DNA of 64,000 bases from assembly GCA_017504945.1 (NCBI GenBank), contig JAFVQJ010000012.1:1-64000 (forward strand), in the 5' to 3' direction. A model generated the notes under the pieces. That model had not been told where the DNA came from. It searched no databases and worked only from the letters and a program-made list of their open reading frames with translations. Origin of the DNA: Clostridia bacterium (lineage in GTDB: Bacteria; Bacillota; Clostridia; Oscillospirales; RGIG5299). Below, in pieces: positions 33,080 through 42,253 of this stretch (the stretch's first letter is position 1; each line of letters opens with the position of its first letter). The position numbers and the translations under genes were made by a program.

Positions 33080-34051
33080 TTATATATTTACTTCTTTGGC
33101 AATGTTGTAGCTCTCTACGTCGAAGGGCTTCTTCATCGAAAGAGCCTCGAAGATATCGAGATCGGTAATGGCGTTATCACGCATTACAACAACTCTCTTG
33201 CCAATTCCTTTTTCAAGCAGATTTACCGCGTAATGACCCATTTTAGTGGCAATAATGCGGTCCTTTGCAGTGGGAGAGCCGCCGCGCTGAACGTGACCGA
33301 GAATGGTTGCACGGCTTTCAACGCCGGTTGCCGCCTCGATCTTCTTTGCAAGCTCTGCGCTTCCTCCAACGCCCTCTGCAACGATAACTATAAAGCTGTG
33401 TCTGCCAGTTTCAATATGCTTTTTAAAGGGCTTTACTATATCCTCTTCAAAATTGAAGGGAACCTCCGAAACGATGATCGCCGAAGCGCCCACGGCAATG
33501 CCGCTTTCAAGGGCAAGCCAACCTGCGTGACGGCCCATAACCTCGATTACCGAGCAACGAAGATGAGATGACGAGGTATCTCTTATTCTGTCAGCCATTT
33601 CCATAACGGTGTCGATAGCGGTATCGAAGCCTATGGAGTATTCGCTTGCGCTTATATCGTTATCGATCGTTGCGGGAATTCCTACTGCGGGAAGACCTCT
33701 TTCGGAAAGATCCTTTGCGCCGCGGAAGGAGCCGTCGCCTCCGATTACAACAAGTCCGCAAATATTTCTCTTTTTGCAGTTTTCAATGCCTTTTTGCATT
33801 GCCCACTCCTCTTTGAATTCAAGGCAACGGGCGGAGCGAAGCACAGTACCTCCGCGATTTATAATATCCGATACCGAGCGAAGAGTAAGCTCCTCGAACA
33901 TATCGTTTACAAGACCGTAATATCCTTCCTTGATTCCGTAAACGGTAAAGCCCTTTGCTATTGCGGTGCGAACTACCGATCTTACCGCCGCGTTCATACC
34001 GGGGGCGTCACCGCCGCTTGTGAGTACTGCTATTGCTTTTTTGTCTGCCAT
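33080..34051 (-). CDS. pfkA: ATP-dependent 6-phosphofructokinase
   Basis: 323 residues from ATG 34051, which follows AAAGGATG; the upstream methionines at 34072 and 34060 lack a site. It commits fructose 6-phosphate to glycolysis with ATP. Motifs: GGDAPGMN (13-20), GGDGS (104-108, with the glycine typical of ATP rather than pyrophosphate users), the catalytic TIDNDI (about 129-133), MGRHAGWLAL, and GHVQRGGSPTAKDR. The usual GTD after TIDNDI is replaced by SASEYS, a mild variant. It follows dnaE, as in many Clostridia, from its own promoter. Confidence 0.95.
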   Translation of the reverse strand: MADKKAIAVLTSGGDAPGMNAAVRSVVRTAIAKGFTVYGIKEGYYGLVNDMFEELTLRSVSDIINRGGTVLRSARCLEFKEEWAMQKGIENCKKRNICGLVVIGGDGSFRGAKDLSERGLPAVGIPATIDNDISASEYSIGFDTAIDTVMEMADRIRDTSSSHLRCSVIEVMGRHAGWLALESGIAVGASAIIVSEVPFNFEEDIVKPFKKHIETGRHSFIVIVAEGVGGSAELAKKIEAATGVESRATILGHVQRGGSPTAKDRIIATKMGHYAVNLLEKGIGKRVVVMRDNAITDLDIFEALSMKKPFDVESYNIAKEVNI

Positions 34052-34090
34052 TATTATCATCCTTTTGATCATGCATTAAATCTATATATA

Positions 34091-34120
34091 ATTATACATC
34101 ATTTATTATAGTTTTTACAA
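34091..34120 (-). promoter_or_regulatory. Promoter of pfkA
   Basis: On the minus strand: TTGTAA (34120-34115), 18 bases, TATAAT (34096-34091). It lies in the 114-bp gap after dnaE. Confidence 0.6.
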
Positions 34121-34165
34121 TAAAAAATCGTTAAAAATAAGACTTATTTTTTATTTTTTCTTCCT

Positions 34166-37100
34166 TTATTGCAAAACCACGGCGTCATCGCCCAAAATTT
34201 GCTTAAGCGCTTGCAAAAGCGAGTCGGTCACCGCTATCTTAAACGGAAGCCTTCCCACCTTCCTCTGCGGCTCGGTAACCACCAAAACCGCCTCGGTATC
34301 ACCCGTGCTCTTGCAAAGAAGCTCTGTCACCGCGCGATATTCGGGGCTCTCCTTGCTCCTTATTTTAAGGTAAAGGCTCTTTTTCCGTTCACTCTCCGCG
34401 ACCTCGTCGTTTTTAATAAGACGCTCTATTTCGTTTATCATAATTTTCGGCGGCTCGTTTTCTCTTACCGAAAGCTCACCGCGCGCCATTATCGCAATGC
34501 CCTGCCGCATTATCGCGCTGAACCTCTCAAGAGTTTTCGGGAAAATTATTCCCTCAATTCCGCCAGAAAGGTCCTCAAGCCGCACGATAGCCATCTTTCC
34601 GCCCGATTTGGTAAGCTTTATATTTAACGAGGTTATAAAGCCGCAAACGTTTATGCGTTCTCTGTCCTTAAAATCGGAAACGCCCTCCGCTTCCTCCTCG
34701 TCGGCTGAAAACGCCGCAACTATTTCACCTATCTCTGTCGGACGGTAATGCTTTGCATCCTTCGTGAAATCCGACATCGGATGTCCCGTAAGATAAAGTC
34801 CCGTAAGCTCCTTCTCCATAGTAAGCTTTTCAATAAGCTCAAATTCAGGCTTTTCGGGGTAATCAACTCCCGAAAAGAGCATTGCATCCTCTCCGCCGAA
34901 AAGGTCAAGCTGACCGTCGGCGCTTTCTCTGCTTGAGCGTGAAATGTCGGAAAGTATCTTAAGATACGTCTCGCAAAGCTGACGTCTGTTTTGCGGAAGC
35001 GAGTCAAAGGCGCCGCATTTAATTAAGCACTCTACCGCCTTGCTGTTTATCTCACTTCCCGAAAGGCGCCTGCAGAAATCGTAAAAGTCCTTAAAGCTGC
35101 CGTTTTCCTTTCTTTCGCTCATTATCGACTCAACAAAGCCCTCACCCACGTTTTTAATTGCGGCAAGACCGAAGCGGATATTTCCGCCAAACACCGCAAA
35201 CACCTTTTCCGATTCGTTTACGTCGGGCGGCAAAAGCTTAATGCCAAACGACCTGCACTCCTCGGCGTAGAGCATAATTTTATCGGGGTTATCAAGCACG
35301 CTCGTCATAAGCGCGGCGTAATACTCCTTCATAAAATGGCGCTTCAAATATGCCGTCTGATAAGAAATGTATGCGTAAGCCGCCGCGTGCGATTTGTTAA
35401 AGGCGTATTCCGCAAACGACACCATCTCGTCGAAGATGCTGTTTGCAACGTCGTCGGGAATTCCGTTTCGACGCGTACCCATAACGGTAACGTTGCCGTT
35501 TTCGTCAACTATGCCCTCAATGAAGTTTTTGCGCTCGGCGAGCATTACGTCCGCCTTCTTTTTCGACATGGCACGGCGCACGAGATCGGCTCTGCCGTAG
35601 CTGTATCCCGCAAGGCGCTGAACTATCTGCATTACCTGCTCCTGATAGACGATACAGCCGTAGGTAACCTCAAGTATATCCTTCAAAAGCGGATGCTTGT
35701 AAACTATCTCGTCGGGATTTTCGCGGTTTTTAAGGTATCTCGGAATAGAGTCCATCGGTCCGGGACGGTAAAGCGCAATTACCGCGATTATATCCTCAAG
35801 CGTTTTGGGCTGAAAGCTGACTACCGTTTTGGTCATTCCTCCCTGCTCGAGCTGAAAAACGCCCTTTGTAAGACCCTGCGAAAGCATTTCGAAGGTAGCC
35901 TTATCGTCAAAGGGTATCTTCGCAATATCGAAATCGGGAACGGTCTTTCTTATCTCCTTCACGGCGTTGTCTATAACAGTGAGATTTCGAAGCCCCAAAA
36001 AGTCCATTTTCAAAAGACCGAGCTTTTCAAGCGTACCCATTGCAAACTGGGTAACGGTGGCGTCCTTCGAAAGCATAAGGGGGACGTATTCGTAAACGGG
36101 CTTATCCGCCATAACCACTCCCGCCGCGTGAGTAGAGATATTGCGCGGCATTCCCTCAAGCGCCATGGCATCGGAAATAAGGGCGTTTACGTCAAGACTC
36201 TCCTCGGTGGCTTTCTTAAGGTCGGAATTGGGCATCTTAAGAGCTTTTTCAATGGTCATACCGAGCTCGTTGGGTATCATCTTTGCAACGACGTCAACGT
36301 CCTGATAGGGCATACCGAGCACCCTGCCTACGTCGCGCACGGCACTTCGCGCCTTCATCGTGCCAAAGGTGGCTATCTGCACCACGTGATCGTGGCCGTA
36401 TTTTTCCGAAACGTATTTAAGCACCTCTTCGCGACGGCTTTCACAAAAGTCAACGTCGATATCGGGCATCGAAATACGCTCGGGATTTAAAAATCGCTCA
36501 AAAAGAAGATTGTATTTAATGGGGTCGATATCGGTTATCCTCATGCAGTAGGAAACGATGCTTCCCGCCGCAGAGCCTCTTCCGGGGCCAACCGGTATTC
36601 CCTTCGATTTCGCGTAATTTATATAGTCGGCAACTATAAGAAAATAGTCAACGTAGCCCATCTTCTCAATTACCGATATCTCGTAGTCAAGGCGTGCCTT
36701 ATGAAGAGGCGCGTCCTTCCCGTAGCGCTCATCAAGCCCCTTAAAGCAAAGCTCCTTGAAATGCTCGTTCTTATCAACGCCCTTTTCAAGCGGAAATTCG
36801 GGAAGATAAACCTTTTTAAAATCAAGCTCAAGCTCGATCTCGTCGGCAATTTTGGCGGTGTTCTCTATCGCCTCGGGGGTAGCGGCAAAAAGCTCGCTCA
36901 TCTCCTCGGTGGATTTCAAATAGAACTCGTCGGTCATAAAGCCCATACCCGAGCCTTCCTCAACCGTTTTGCCCGTTTGAACGCAAAGCAGTATATTCTG
37001 AAGGCGCGCATCCGACTTGTTTATATAGTGGGCGTCGTTTGTGGCGATAAGCGGAAGCGAAAGGTCGGAGGCAAGACGAATAAGCCCCGCGTTTACCTCC

Positions 37101-37648
37101 TTTTGTTCGGGATAATCGTGATCCTGAAGCTCGAGGTAAAAGCCCTCCTTGAACATTTCGGCATAGCGTTCTGCCTGCGCACGCGCCGCATCGTAGTTAT
37201 TTGAAAGCAGGTGCTGCGGAATAGCGCCCGCAAGGCAGGCGGACGAGCAAATTATTCCGTTTGAATATTTGTAAAGCAGCTCCTCGTCAACTCTCGGCTT
37301 GTAATAGTAGCCCTCGGTAAATCCGAGCGATACGAGCCTTATCAGGTTTTTGTAGCCCTCCATATTTTTTGCAAGGAGTATCAAATGGTTATAGTCGCCC
37401 GTACGGCTCATTTTTCTGTCGAAGCGACTTCCGTGAGTAACGTAGACCTCACAGCCGATAATAGGCTTTATTCCCTCTTTTTTCGCAAGGTTGTAAAACT
37501 CTATCGCGCCGTTCATAACGCCGTGGTCGGTAACCGCAACCGCTCTTTGTCCAAGCTCTTTAACACGGGAAATAAGCCTGTCTGTCTTACAGGCGCCGTC
37601 AAGAAGCGAAAATTCGCTGTGAACGTGAAGATGAACGAAATCTTTCAT
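34166..37648 (-). CDS. dnaE: DNA polymerase III subunit alpha
   Basis: 1160 residues, the standard DnaE length. The N-terminal PHP domain opens FVHLHVHSEFSLLDGACK. The catalytic palm has GPGRGSAAGSIVSYCM (about 353-368) and the Asp pair in PDIDVDFCESRR (about 393-404). The helix-hairpin-helix region is followed by an OB-fold segment near residue 1000 (INVCGFITSLNIKLTKSGGK). There is no built-in 3'-5' exonuclease, so this is DnaE and not PolC. It follows whiA by 11 bases, the last gene of the long minus-strand run. The ribosome site is AAGGGAAAAG. Confidence 0.97.
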   Translation of the reverse strand: MKDFVHLHVHSEFSLLDGACKTDRLISRVKELGQRAVAVTDHGVMNGAIEFYNLAKKEGIKPIIGCEVYVTHGSRFDRKMSRTGDYNHLILLAKNMEGYKNLIRLVSLGFTEGYYYKPRVDEELLYKYSNGIICSSACLAGAIPQHLLSNNYDAARAQAERYAEMFKEGFYLELQDHDYPEQKEVNAGLIRLASDLSLPLIATNDAHYINKSDARLQNILLCVQTGKTVEEGSGMGFMTDEFYLKSTEEMSELFAATPEAIENTAKIADEIELELDFKKVYLPEFPLEKGVDKNEHFKELCFKGLDERYGKDAPLHKARLDYEISVIEKMGYVDYFLIVADYINYAKSKGIPVGPGRGSAAGSIVSYCMRITDIDPIKYNLLFERFLNPERISMPDIDVDFCESRREEVLKYVSEKYGHDHVVQIATFGTMKARSAVRDVGRVLGMPYQDVDVVAKMIPNELGMTIEKALKMPNSDLKKATEESLDVNALISDAMALEGMPRNISTHAAGVVMADKPVYEYVPLMLSKDATVTQFAMGTLEKLGLLKMDFLGLRNLTVIDNAVKEIRKTVPDFDIAKIPFDDKATFEMLSQGLTKGVFQLEQGGMTKTVVSFQPKTLEDIIAVIALYRPGPMDSIPRYLKNRENPDEIVYKHPLLKDILEVTYGCIVYQEQVMQIVQRLAGYSYGRADLVRRAMSKKKADVMLAERKNFIEGIVDENGNVTVMGTRRNGIPDDVANSIFDEMVSFAEYAFNKSHAAAYAYISYQTAYLKRHFMKEYYAALMTSVLDNPDKIMLYAEECRSFGIKLLPPDVNESEKVFAVFGGNIRFGLAAIKNVGEGFVESIMSERKENGSFKDFYDFCRRLSGSEINSKAVECLIKCGAFDSLPQNRRQLCETYLKILSDISRSSRESADGQLDLFGGEDAMLFSGVDYPEKPEFELIEKLTMEKELTGLYLTGHPMSDFTKDAKHYRPTEIGEIVAAFSADEEEAEGVSDFKDRERINVCGFITSLNIKLTKSGGKMAIVRLEDLSGGIEGIIFPKTLERFSAIMRQGIAIMARGELSVRENEPPKIMINEIERLIKNDEVAESERKKSLYLKIRSKESPEYRAVTELLCKSTGDTEAVLVVTEPQRKVGRLPFKIAVTDSLLQALKQILGDDAVVLQ

Positions 37649-37659
37649 AGCTTTTCCCT

Positions 37660-38562
37660 TTACTGTGATATCTTTGAGGCTATTTCAACAAGGCGGCAGA
37701 GCCTCGTATATACCGCCGTTTTCGAGAGCCTCGGCTCGCAGAGCTTGCCAAGCTCGGTAAGACTCATATCGTCGTTTTCAAGACGAAGCAACGCGAGCGT
37801 CTTAAGGTCGTCGCTAAGACCGTCAAGACGGTCTGTCGATTTAAGCAGCTCTATCGCCTCTATCTGCTTTTTGGAGGCGTCGCGCGTTTTTTGCGCGTTT
37901 GCGCTGTCGCAATTCATCGTGCGGTTCAAATCGTTTTGCATTTCCTTTTCTATTCTGATATTAACGAATTCAAAATAGCTTTGAAACGCACCGAGCGTTT
38001 GAAGAACCGCCTCAATATTTTCGCCGCCCTTAAAATAAATAACCCTCACGCCGCGGCGAAGAAGCGTTTTCGGCGAAAGCTCATACTCGGAAAGTAAGGT
38101 AAAAAGCTCCTCCGAGAGCTTCAAACTCGAGGTGGTAAAATCGAAATAATAGCTTTTCTTTTCGGGATCCGTAACCGTGCCCGCAGTCAAAAAAGCACCT
38201 CTTAAAAAGGCAAGCTTATCGCACTCGCTCTGAAGCATCATATGGTTTATACCGCTTCTTTGAATATCGCGCGGATAAAACTTTTTCATAATTGCATCGA
38301 GCTTTGCCGTGTCCTTAAGAGTGAGTATATAAAAATCTCCGTCTTTTCTTTTCGAAACCTTAACGTCGGGCGCAAAGCCGAAAAGCGACCTCATATCGTC
38401 GCACATTCTCTTGCATACCGCCTTCGAGCCCGTTACGGTGCGAAGCTGCTTTTCGGAAAATTCCGCAGAGAAAAGGAGCATGCCGAACAGACCTGCCGCC
38501 TTACAGCAGGTCTTTTGATGCGCTTTAGCCAATTCTTCCTTCAAACGTCCGCAGAATGTCAT
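37660..38562 (-). CDS. whiA: Sporulation/cell-division regulator WhiA
   Basis: 300 residues with the WhiA layout: an N-terminal LAGLIDADG-homing-like half (KTCCKAAGLFGMLLFSAEFS, then LRGAFLTAGTVTDPEKKSY) and a C-terminal helix-turn-helix (ENDMSLTELGKLCEPRLSKT). It binds DNA, influences cell division and chromosome segregation in Gram-positive bacteria, and has no endonuclease activity. It is placed between rapZ (12-base gap) and dnaE (11-base gap), the conserved neighbourhood for Clostridia and Bacilli (rapZ-yvcK-whiA), although yvcK is absent here. Confidence 0.95.
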   Translation of the reverse strand: MTFCGRLKEELAKAHQKTCCKAAGLFGMLLFSAEFSEKQLRTVTGSKAVCKRMCDDMRSLFGFAPDVKVSKRKDGDFYILTLKDTAKLDAIMKKFYPRDIQRSGINHMMLQSECDKLAFLRGAFLTAGTVTDPEKKSYYFDFTTSSLKLSEELFTLLSEYELSPKTLLRRGVRVIYFKGGENIEAVLQTLGAFQSYFEFVNIRIEKEMQNDLNRTMNCDSANAQKTRDASKKQIEAIELLKSTDRLDGLSDDLKTLALLRLENDDMSLTELGKLCEPRLSKTAVYTRLCRLVEIASKISQ

Positions 38563-38574
38563 TTTAAAAATTCC

Positions 38575-39432
38575 TTATTTTGCAATATCTCTGTGTATCT
38601 CGTTCACGGCGTTGCCCTTTTCGGTGAGGTAATCGCAAAGAAGTCTTGCAAAGGTAACCGAGCGGTGTCTGCCGCCGGTACAGCCTATCGCAATGTTTAT
38701 CACCGATTTACCCTCTTCCTTGAAAAGCGGCTTCAAAAAGGTAACCATATCGCATATCTTGTCGAAATACCTCTTCGAGCAGCTGTATCCCATAACGAAA
38801 TCTCTTACTTCCTTTTCAAGACCGGTCTTGTATTTAAGATTGTAATCGTAATAGGGATTAGGCAGACATCTCACGTCAAAGACCATATCCGCCTCGGCGG
38901 GTATGCCGTATTTATATCCAAACGACGATACGTTGATAACTATCTTGTTTTCCCCGTCGGAGTAGATGTTAAGTATCTCCTCCTTAAGTCTTGCCGGGGT
39001 GTAATATGAGGTGTCGAGTATCTTATCGGCGTGATCGTAAAGAGGCATAAGGAATTTTCTCTCGTTTGCAATAAGCTCTCTTATGCTGCCCTTATGACCG
39101 TCTATCTCAAGGGGATGACGGCGTCGCGTTTCCTTATAGCGCTTCACTATCGTCTCGTCGTCGGCGTCGATGTAAAGCAAATTGTAATCAACGCCCATTT
39201 TTCTTATCTCCGAAAGATCGCCAATAAACTTATCGAACTCATAGCCCGAGCGAATATCTGTAACGAGTGCGACCTTCGAGAATTTGTCCTGCGAGCCAAG
39301 ACAGATCTCGGTAAATTTAAGTAAAAAGTCAAGCGGCATATTGTCAACGCAATAGAAGTCCATATCCTCCATTGCTTCAACGGCGCGGCTCTTTCCTGCG
39401 CCCGACATTCCCGTAATGATAACAAGCTTCAT
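38575..39432 (-). CDS. rapZ: RNase adapter / nucleotide-binding protein RapZ (YvcJ)
   Basis: 285 residues from ATG 39432, preceded by AAAAAGGA; a TTG nine bases upstream is also in frame but less likely. The Walker A motif is GMSGAGKS (about 7-14), then ATP-site residues in YCVDNMP. The conserved C-terminal signature GCTGGRHRSV (about 248-257) binds a small metabolite in the E. coli protein. RapZ/YvcJ senses GlcN6P or nucleotides and tunes cell-wall precursor supply. It sits after murB in the operon, consistent with a link to peptidoglycan synthesis. Confidence 0.95.
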   Translation of the reverse strand: MKLVIITGMSGAGKSRAVEAMEDMDFYCVDNMPLDFLLKFTEICLGSQDKFSKVALVTDIRSGYEFDKFIGDLSEIRKMGVDYNLLYIDADDETIVKRYKETRRRHPLEIDGHKGSIRELIANERKFLMPLYDHADKILDTSYYTPARLKEEILNIYSDGENKIVINVSSFGYKYGIPAEADMVFDVRCLPNPYYDYNLKYKTGLEKEVRDFVMGYSCSKRYFDKICDMVTFLKPLFKEEGKSVINIAIGCTGGRHRSVTFARLLCDYLTEKGNAVNEIHRDIAK

Positions 39433-39460
39433 ATTTATCAATCCTTTTTATTGTTTGCCT

Positions 39461-40348
39461 TTATCTTATTATTCTTATTTCGGGCTCAAGCGTTACCCCG
39501 AATTTATCGCAGACCTTCTCCGTTATCTGCCTTATTATCTCTTCAAGCTCGGCTTCGGTACCGCCGCCGAGATTAACAATAAATCCCGCGTGCTTTTCCG
39601 AAACCTGCATTTTCCCCACGGTAAAGCCCTTTAAGCCGGCGTCCTCGATAAGCTTTCCCGCAAAATGTCCCTCGGGACGCTTAAACGCCGACCCGCAGGA
39701 CGGAAGCTCAAGCGGCTGCTTTTCACGTCTTTTTGCCGCAAGCTCCCTCATTTTTCCTCTTATCTCGCCTTCTTCTCCCTTTTTTAGCGAGAATGTAGCC
39801 GAAAGCACTATCCAACCCTTTTTTGAAAAATCGCTTTCGCGATATCCGAAAAAGAGCTTGTCTGCCGAAAGCGTTTTAACGTTGCTTCCGTCGAAAAAGG
39901 TAACCGACTTCAAAACGTCCTTCATCTCGCCGCCGTAGGCACCCGCGTTCATAAAAACGGCGCCGCCCACCGAGCCGGGAATTCCGTGTGCAAACTCAAG
40001 ACCTGTAAGCGATGCGTCTGCCGCCGCCGATGCCACTCTCGAAAGAAGGGCGCCGCAGTCTGCCGTTATCTCGTTTCCGTCAACCGTTATCTCCTTAAGC
40101 TCCTTGGTCGATATAACGGCTCCGTCAAAGCCGCTGTCGGCAAAAACGGTGTTGGTGCCGTTACCGAGTATCATCGCCCTAACCGCGACCAGCCTTGCAC
40201 CCGAAAAGGCGTGAACTGCCTCTCTCGCGCTTTTGGGAATAACGAAATACCGAATAATTCCGCCCGCCTTCATCGAAACGTGCGCCGCAGAGGGCTCGTT
40301 TTCCAGAAATTCTATTCCGTTTACTTGTAATATTGTGGTATACGACAC
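39461..40348 (-). CDS. murB: UDP-N-acetylenolpyruvoylglucosamine reductase
   Basis: 295 residues. It reduces UDP-GlcNAc-enolpyruvate to UDP-MurNAc with NADPH and FAD, an early step of peptidoglycan synthesis. The FAD segments ILGNGTNTVFAD (about 60-71) and GIPGSVGGAVFMNAGAYGG (about 121-139) are clear. The proton-donor Ser is in PSCGSAFKRPEG (about 218), and the final Glu is in LEPEIRIIR. The start is GTG 40348, with GGGTGA as ribosome site. An in-frame TGA lies nine bases upstream, and no ATG occurs earlier than about codon 27. Confidence 0.95.
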   Translation of the reverse strand: MSYTTILQVNGIEFLENEPSAAHVSMKAGGIIRYFVIPKSAREAVHAFSGARLVAVRAMILGNGTNTVFADSGFDGAVISTKELKEITVDGNEITADCGALLSRVASAAADASLTGLEFAHGIPGSVGGAVFMNAGAYGGEMKDVLKSVTFFDGSNVKTLSADKLFFGYRESDFSKKGWIVLSATFSLKKGEEGEIRGKMRELAAKRREKQPLELPSCGSAFKRPEGHFAGKLIEDAGLKGFTVGKMQVSEKHAGFIVNLGGGTEAELEEIIRQITEKVCDKFGVTLEPEIRIIR

Positions 40349-40366
40349 TTGCAGTCACCCGTTTTA

Positions 40367-41305
40367 TCAGAGATTTGATTCATACTCCGCCATAAGTCTT
40401 TTGTTAAGCTCCTGAGCCGAGTTATAGCCCATCTTCTTAAGACGGTTGTTCATAGCGGCGACCTCGATTATCATGGCGAGGTTACGTCCGGGACGGACGG
40501 GTATCTTAAGGCTCGGAATGTTAAGACCGAGTATCTCGGTGTATTGCTCCTCAAGACCGAAACGGTCGTAATGAGCGTTTTCGTCCCATATTTCAAGATT
40601 TATTATAAGGTCGAGCTTTTCGCTGTCCTTAACCGCGCCCATACCGAAAAGACGGCGCACGTCAACAATTCCTATTCCGCGAAGCTCTATAAGATGCTTT
40701 ATTATGTCGGGCGAAGAGCCTACGAGGGTCTTGTTTGAAACCTTCTTTATCTCTACCGCATCGTCGGCGATAAGACGGTGACCGCGCTTTAAAAGCTCCA
40801 TTGCCGTCTCGCTCTTACCAACGCCGCTCTCGCCGAGCAAAAGTATTCCCTCGCCGTATACCTCGACCAAAACGCCGTGACGGGTTATTCTCTCCGCAAG
40901 CTTAACGCGCAGACTTGAAATTATATTCGCCATAAGCTCACTTGCGGTGGTATTAACCGAAAACAAGGGAGTGTTGGTCTGCTTTGCCGCCTCTATCATT
41001 TCGGCAAAGGGCTCACGTCCGCTCGTTATTATAAGAGCGGGAAAGCCTCTCCTAAAAAGCTCAAGACAGCTCTGATAGCGCTTTTCGGCGCCAAGCTCCT
41101 TTAAATAATAATGCTCAACGCTGCCGACTATCTGAAGACGCAAATTGTCAAAGTGGGTAAGATATCCGTCAAACTCAAGACCGGGACGGTTTATCTCACT
41201 CGTGGTGACCTTTATCTCCTCCCAACCCTCGGGAAGATAGATGCCGTTTAATGCAAACTCCTTTGCAACCTCTTCAAGCTTTACAAAAAGTGTGGGAAGC
41301 TCCAT
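40367..41305 (-). CDS. hprK: HPr kinase/phosphorylase
   Basis: 312 residues. It phosphorylates Ser46 of HPr, the switch for carbon catabolite repression in Firmicutes. The C-terminal kinase half has Walker A GESGVGKS (about 156-163), the following LIADDAVEIKK and the family signature IELRGIGIVDVRRLFG (about 203-218). The N-terminal domain contains ITSGREPFAEM. AGGAGAGG lies before ATG 41305. It follows a PfkB kinase by 13 bases and precedes murB by 18, which joins sugar signalling and wall synthesis in one transcript. Confidence 0.97.
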   Translation of the reverse strand: MELPTLFVKLEEVAKEFALNGIYLPEGWEEIKVTTSEINRPGLEFDGYLTHFDNLRLQIVGSVEHYYLKELGAEKRYQSCLELFRRGFPALIITSGREPFAEMIEAAKQTNTPLFSVNTTASELMANIISSLRVKLAERITRHGVLVEVYGEGILLLGESGVGKSETAMELLKRGHRLIADDAVEIKKVSNKTLVGSSPDIIKHLIELRGIGIVDVRRLFGMGAVKDSEKLDLIINLEIWDENAHYDRFGLEEQYTEILGLNIPSLKIPVRPGRNLAMIIEVAAMNNRLKKMGYNSAQELNKRLMAEYESNL

Positions 41306-41318
41306 AATTACCTCTCCT

Positions 41319-42245
41319 TTATCTTATTTTCGTTACCGTTACGTTATTCATAAATTTTCTTACCGATTCTATCTCGGGAGGCTTCGTGCCCTCGCACTCG
41401 ACCTTTGCCGAAGCGGTGGCAAGCGCCCATTTTATGCTTTCGGCATAGCTTTTGCCGCTCGTTGCGCCGTATAAAAAGCCCGAAAGAAGCGCGTCGCCCG
41501 CTCCCGTTGTGGAACGGCATCTCACGCCCTTTACCCTCGCGTAATACGCCTCGGTGCGAGAAGCGAAAACAGCTCCGTCGCCACCCAAAGAAACAATAAC
41601 GTTCGCTATCCTCTCCGCCTTTGAAACGGCGGCAACCGCTATCTCTCTCACCGTTGTCGGCCTGCTGCCGATAAAGTCGCAAAATTCCTCGTAATTCGGC
41701 TTTATTGCAAATGCGCCGTACTTTTCGGCAAGCTTAAGTCCCGTTTTTTCGGTGTCGACTATAACTCTTACTCCGTGCATTCTCAAATATGAGATGAGCG
41801 CCTCCAGATCTCTCGGGGTATATCCGTGGGGAGCCGAGCCGGAGATAACTGCGGTATCGCCGTTTGATATTCCGTAGGCAAGCTCATTCAAACGCTTTAT
41901 ATCGTTTTCGGTAACTCCTACCCCCGACTCGTTTACGTCGGTCTGCAGACCGCTTACCGTGTCGATTATCTTGCAGTTTACCCTTACCTCGCCCGCAATC
42001 GGAACGAAGGCAAAATGTGCGCCGTAGCTTTCAATATGCTGCTTGTATCGCACAAGGTCGGCATCGCCCATAAATCCCGTTGCAACGCTTTTAACGCCGA
42101 GCACCGCAAGATCCAACGATACGTTAACGCCCTTTCCGCTCAAGTCAACGCGTGAGGAAACGGCTCTTGTAAATCCGCCCTCTTTTAAATTTTCCACCGT
42201 GTAGGTCTTATCTATACACGGATTCAATGTGAAGGTATATATCAT
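41319..42245 (-). CDS. PfkB-family hexose kinase, 1-phosphofructokinase-like
   Basis: 308 residues. It starts YTFTLNPCIDKTYTVENL, has the ribokinase glycine turn SGKGVNVSLDLAVLG (about 36-50) and the catalytic-base motif STTGAGDALLSGFLYG (about 249-264). It therefore phosphorylates a sugar phosphate with ATP. The opening and the KGVNVS motif are those of FruK/LacC types. It lies between pyrD (8 bases) and hprK (13 bases), with no PTS fructose transporter nearby, so the substrate (fructose 1-phosphate or tagatose 6-phosphate) is open. Confidence 0.88.
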   Translation of the reverse strand: MIYTFTLNPCIDKTYTVENLKEGGFTRAVSSRVDLSGKGVNVSLDLAVLGVKSVATGFMGDADLVRYKQHIESYGAHFAFVPIAGEVRVNCKIIDTVSGLQTDVNESGVGVTENDIKRLNELAYGISNGDTAVISGSAPHGYTPRDLEALISYLRMHGVRVIVDTEKTGLKLAEKYGAFAIKPNYEEFCDFIGSRPTTVREIAVAAVSKAERIANVIVSLGGDGAVFASRTEAYYARVKGVRCRSTTGAGDALLSGFLYGATSGKSYAESIKWALATASAKVECEGTKPPEIESVRKFMNNVTVTKIR

Positions 42246-42253
42246 TTTATTCC

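Noticed and set aside
35336-36490. Plus-strand open frame of 384 codons
   Set aside because: It is the antisense shadow of dnaE, with no ribosome site or recognisable protein features.
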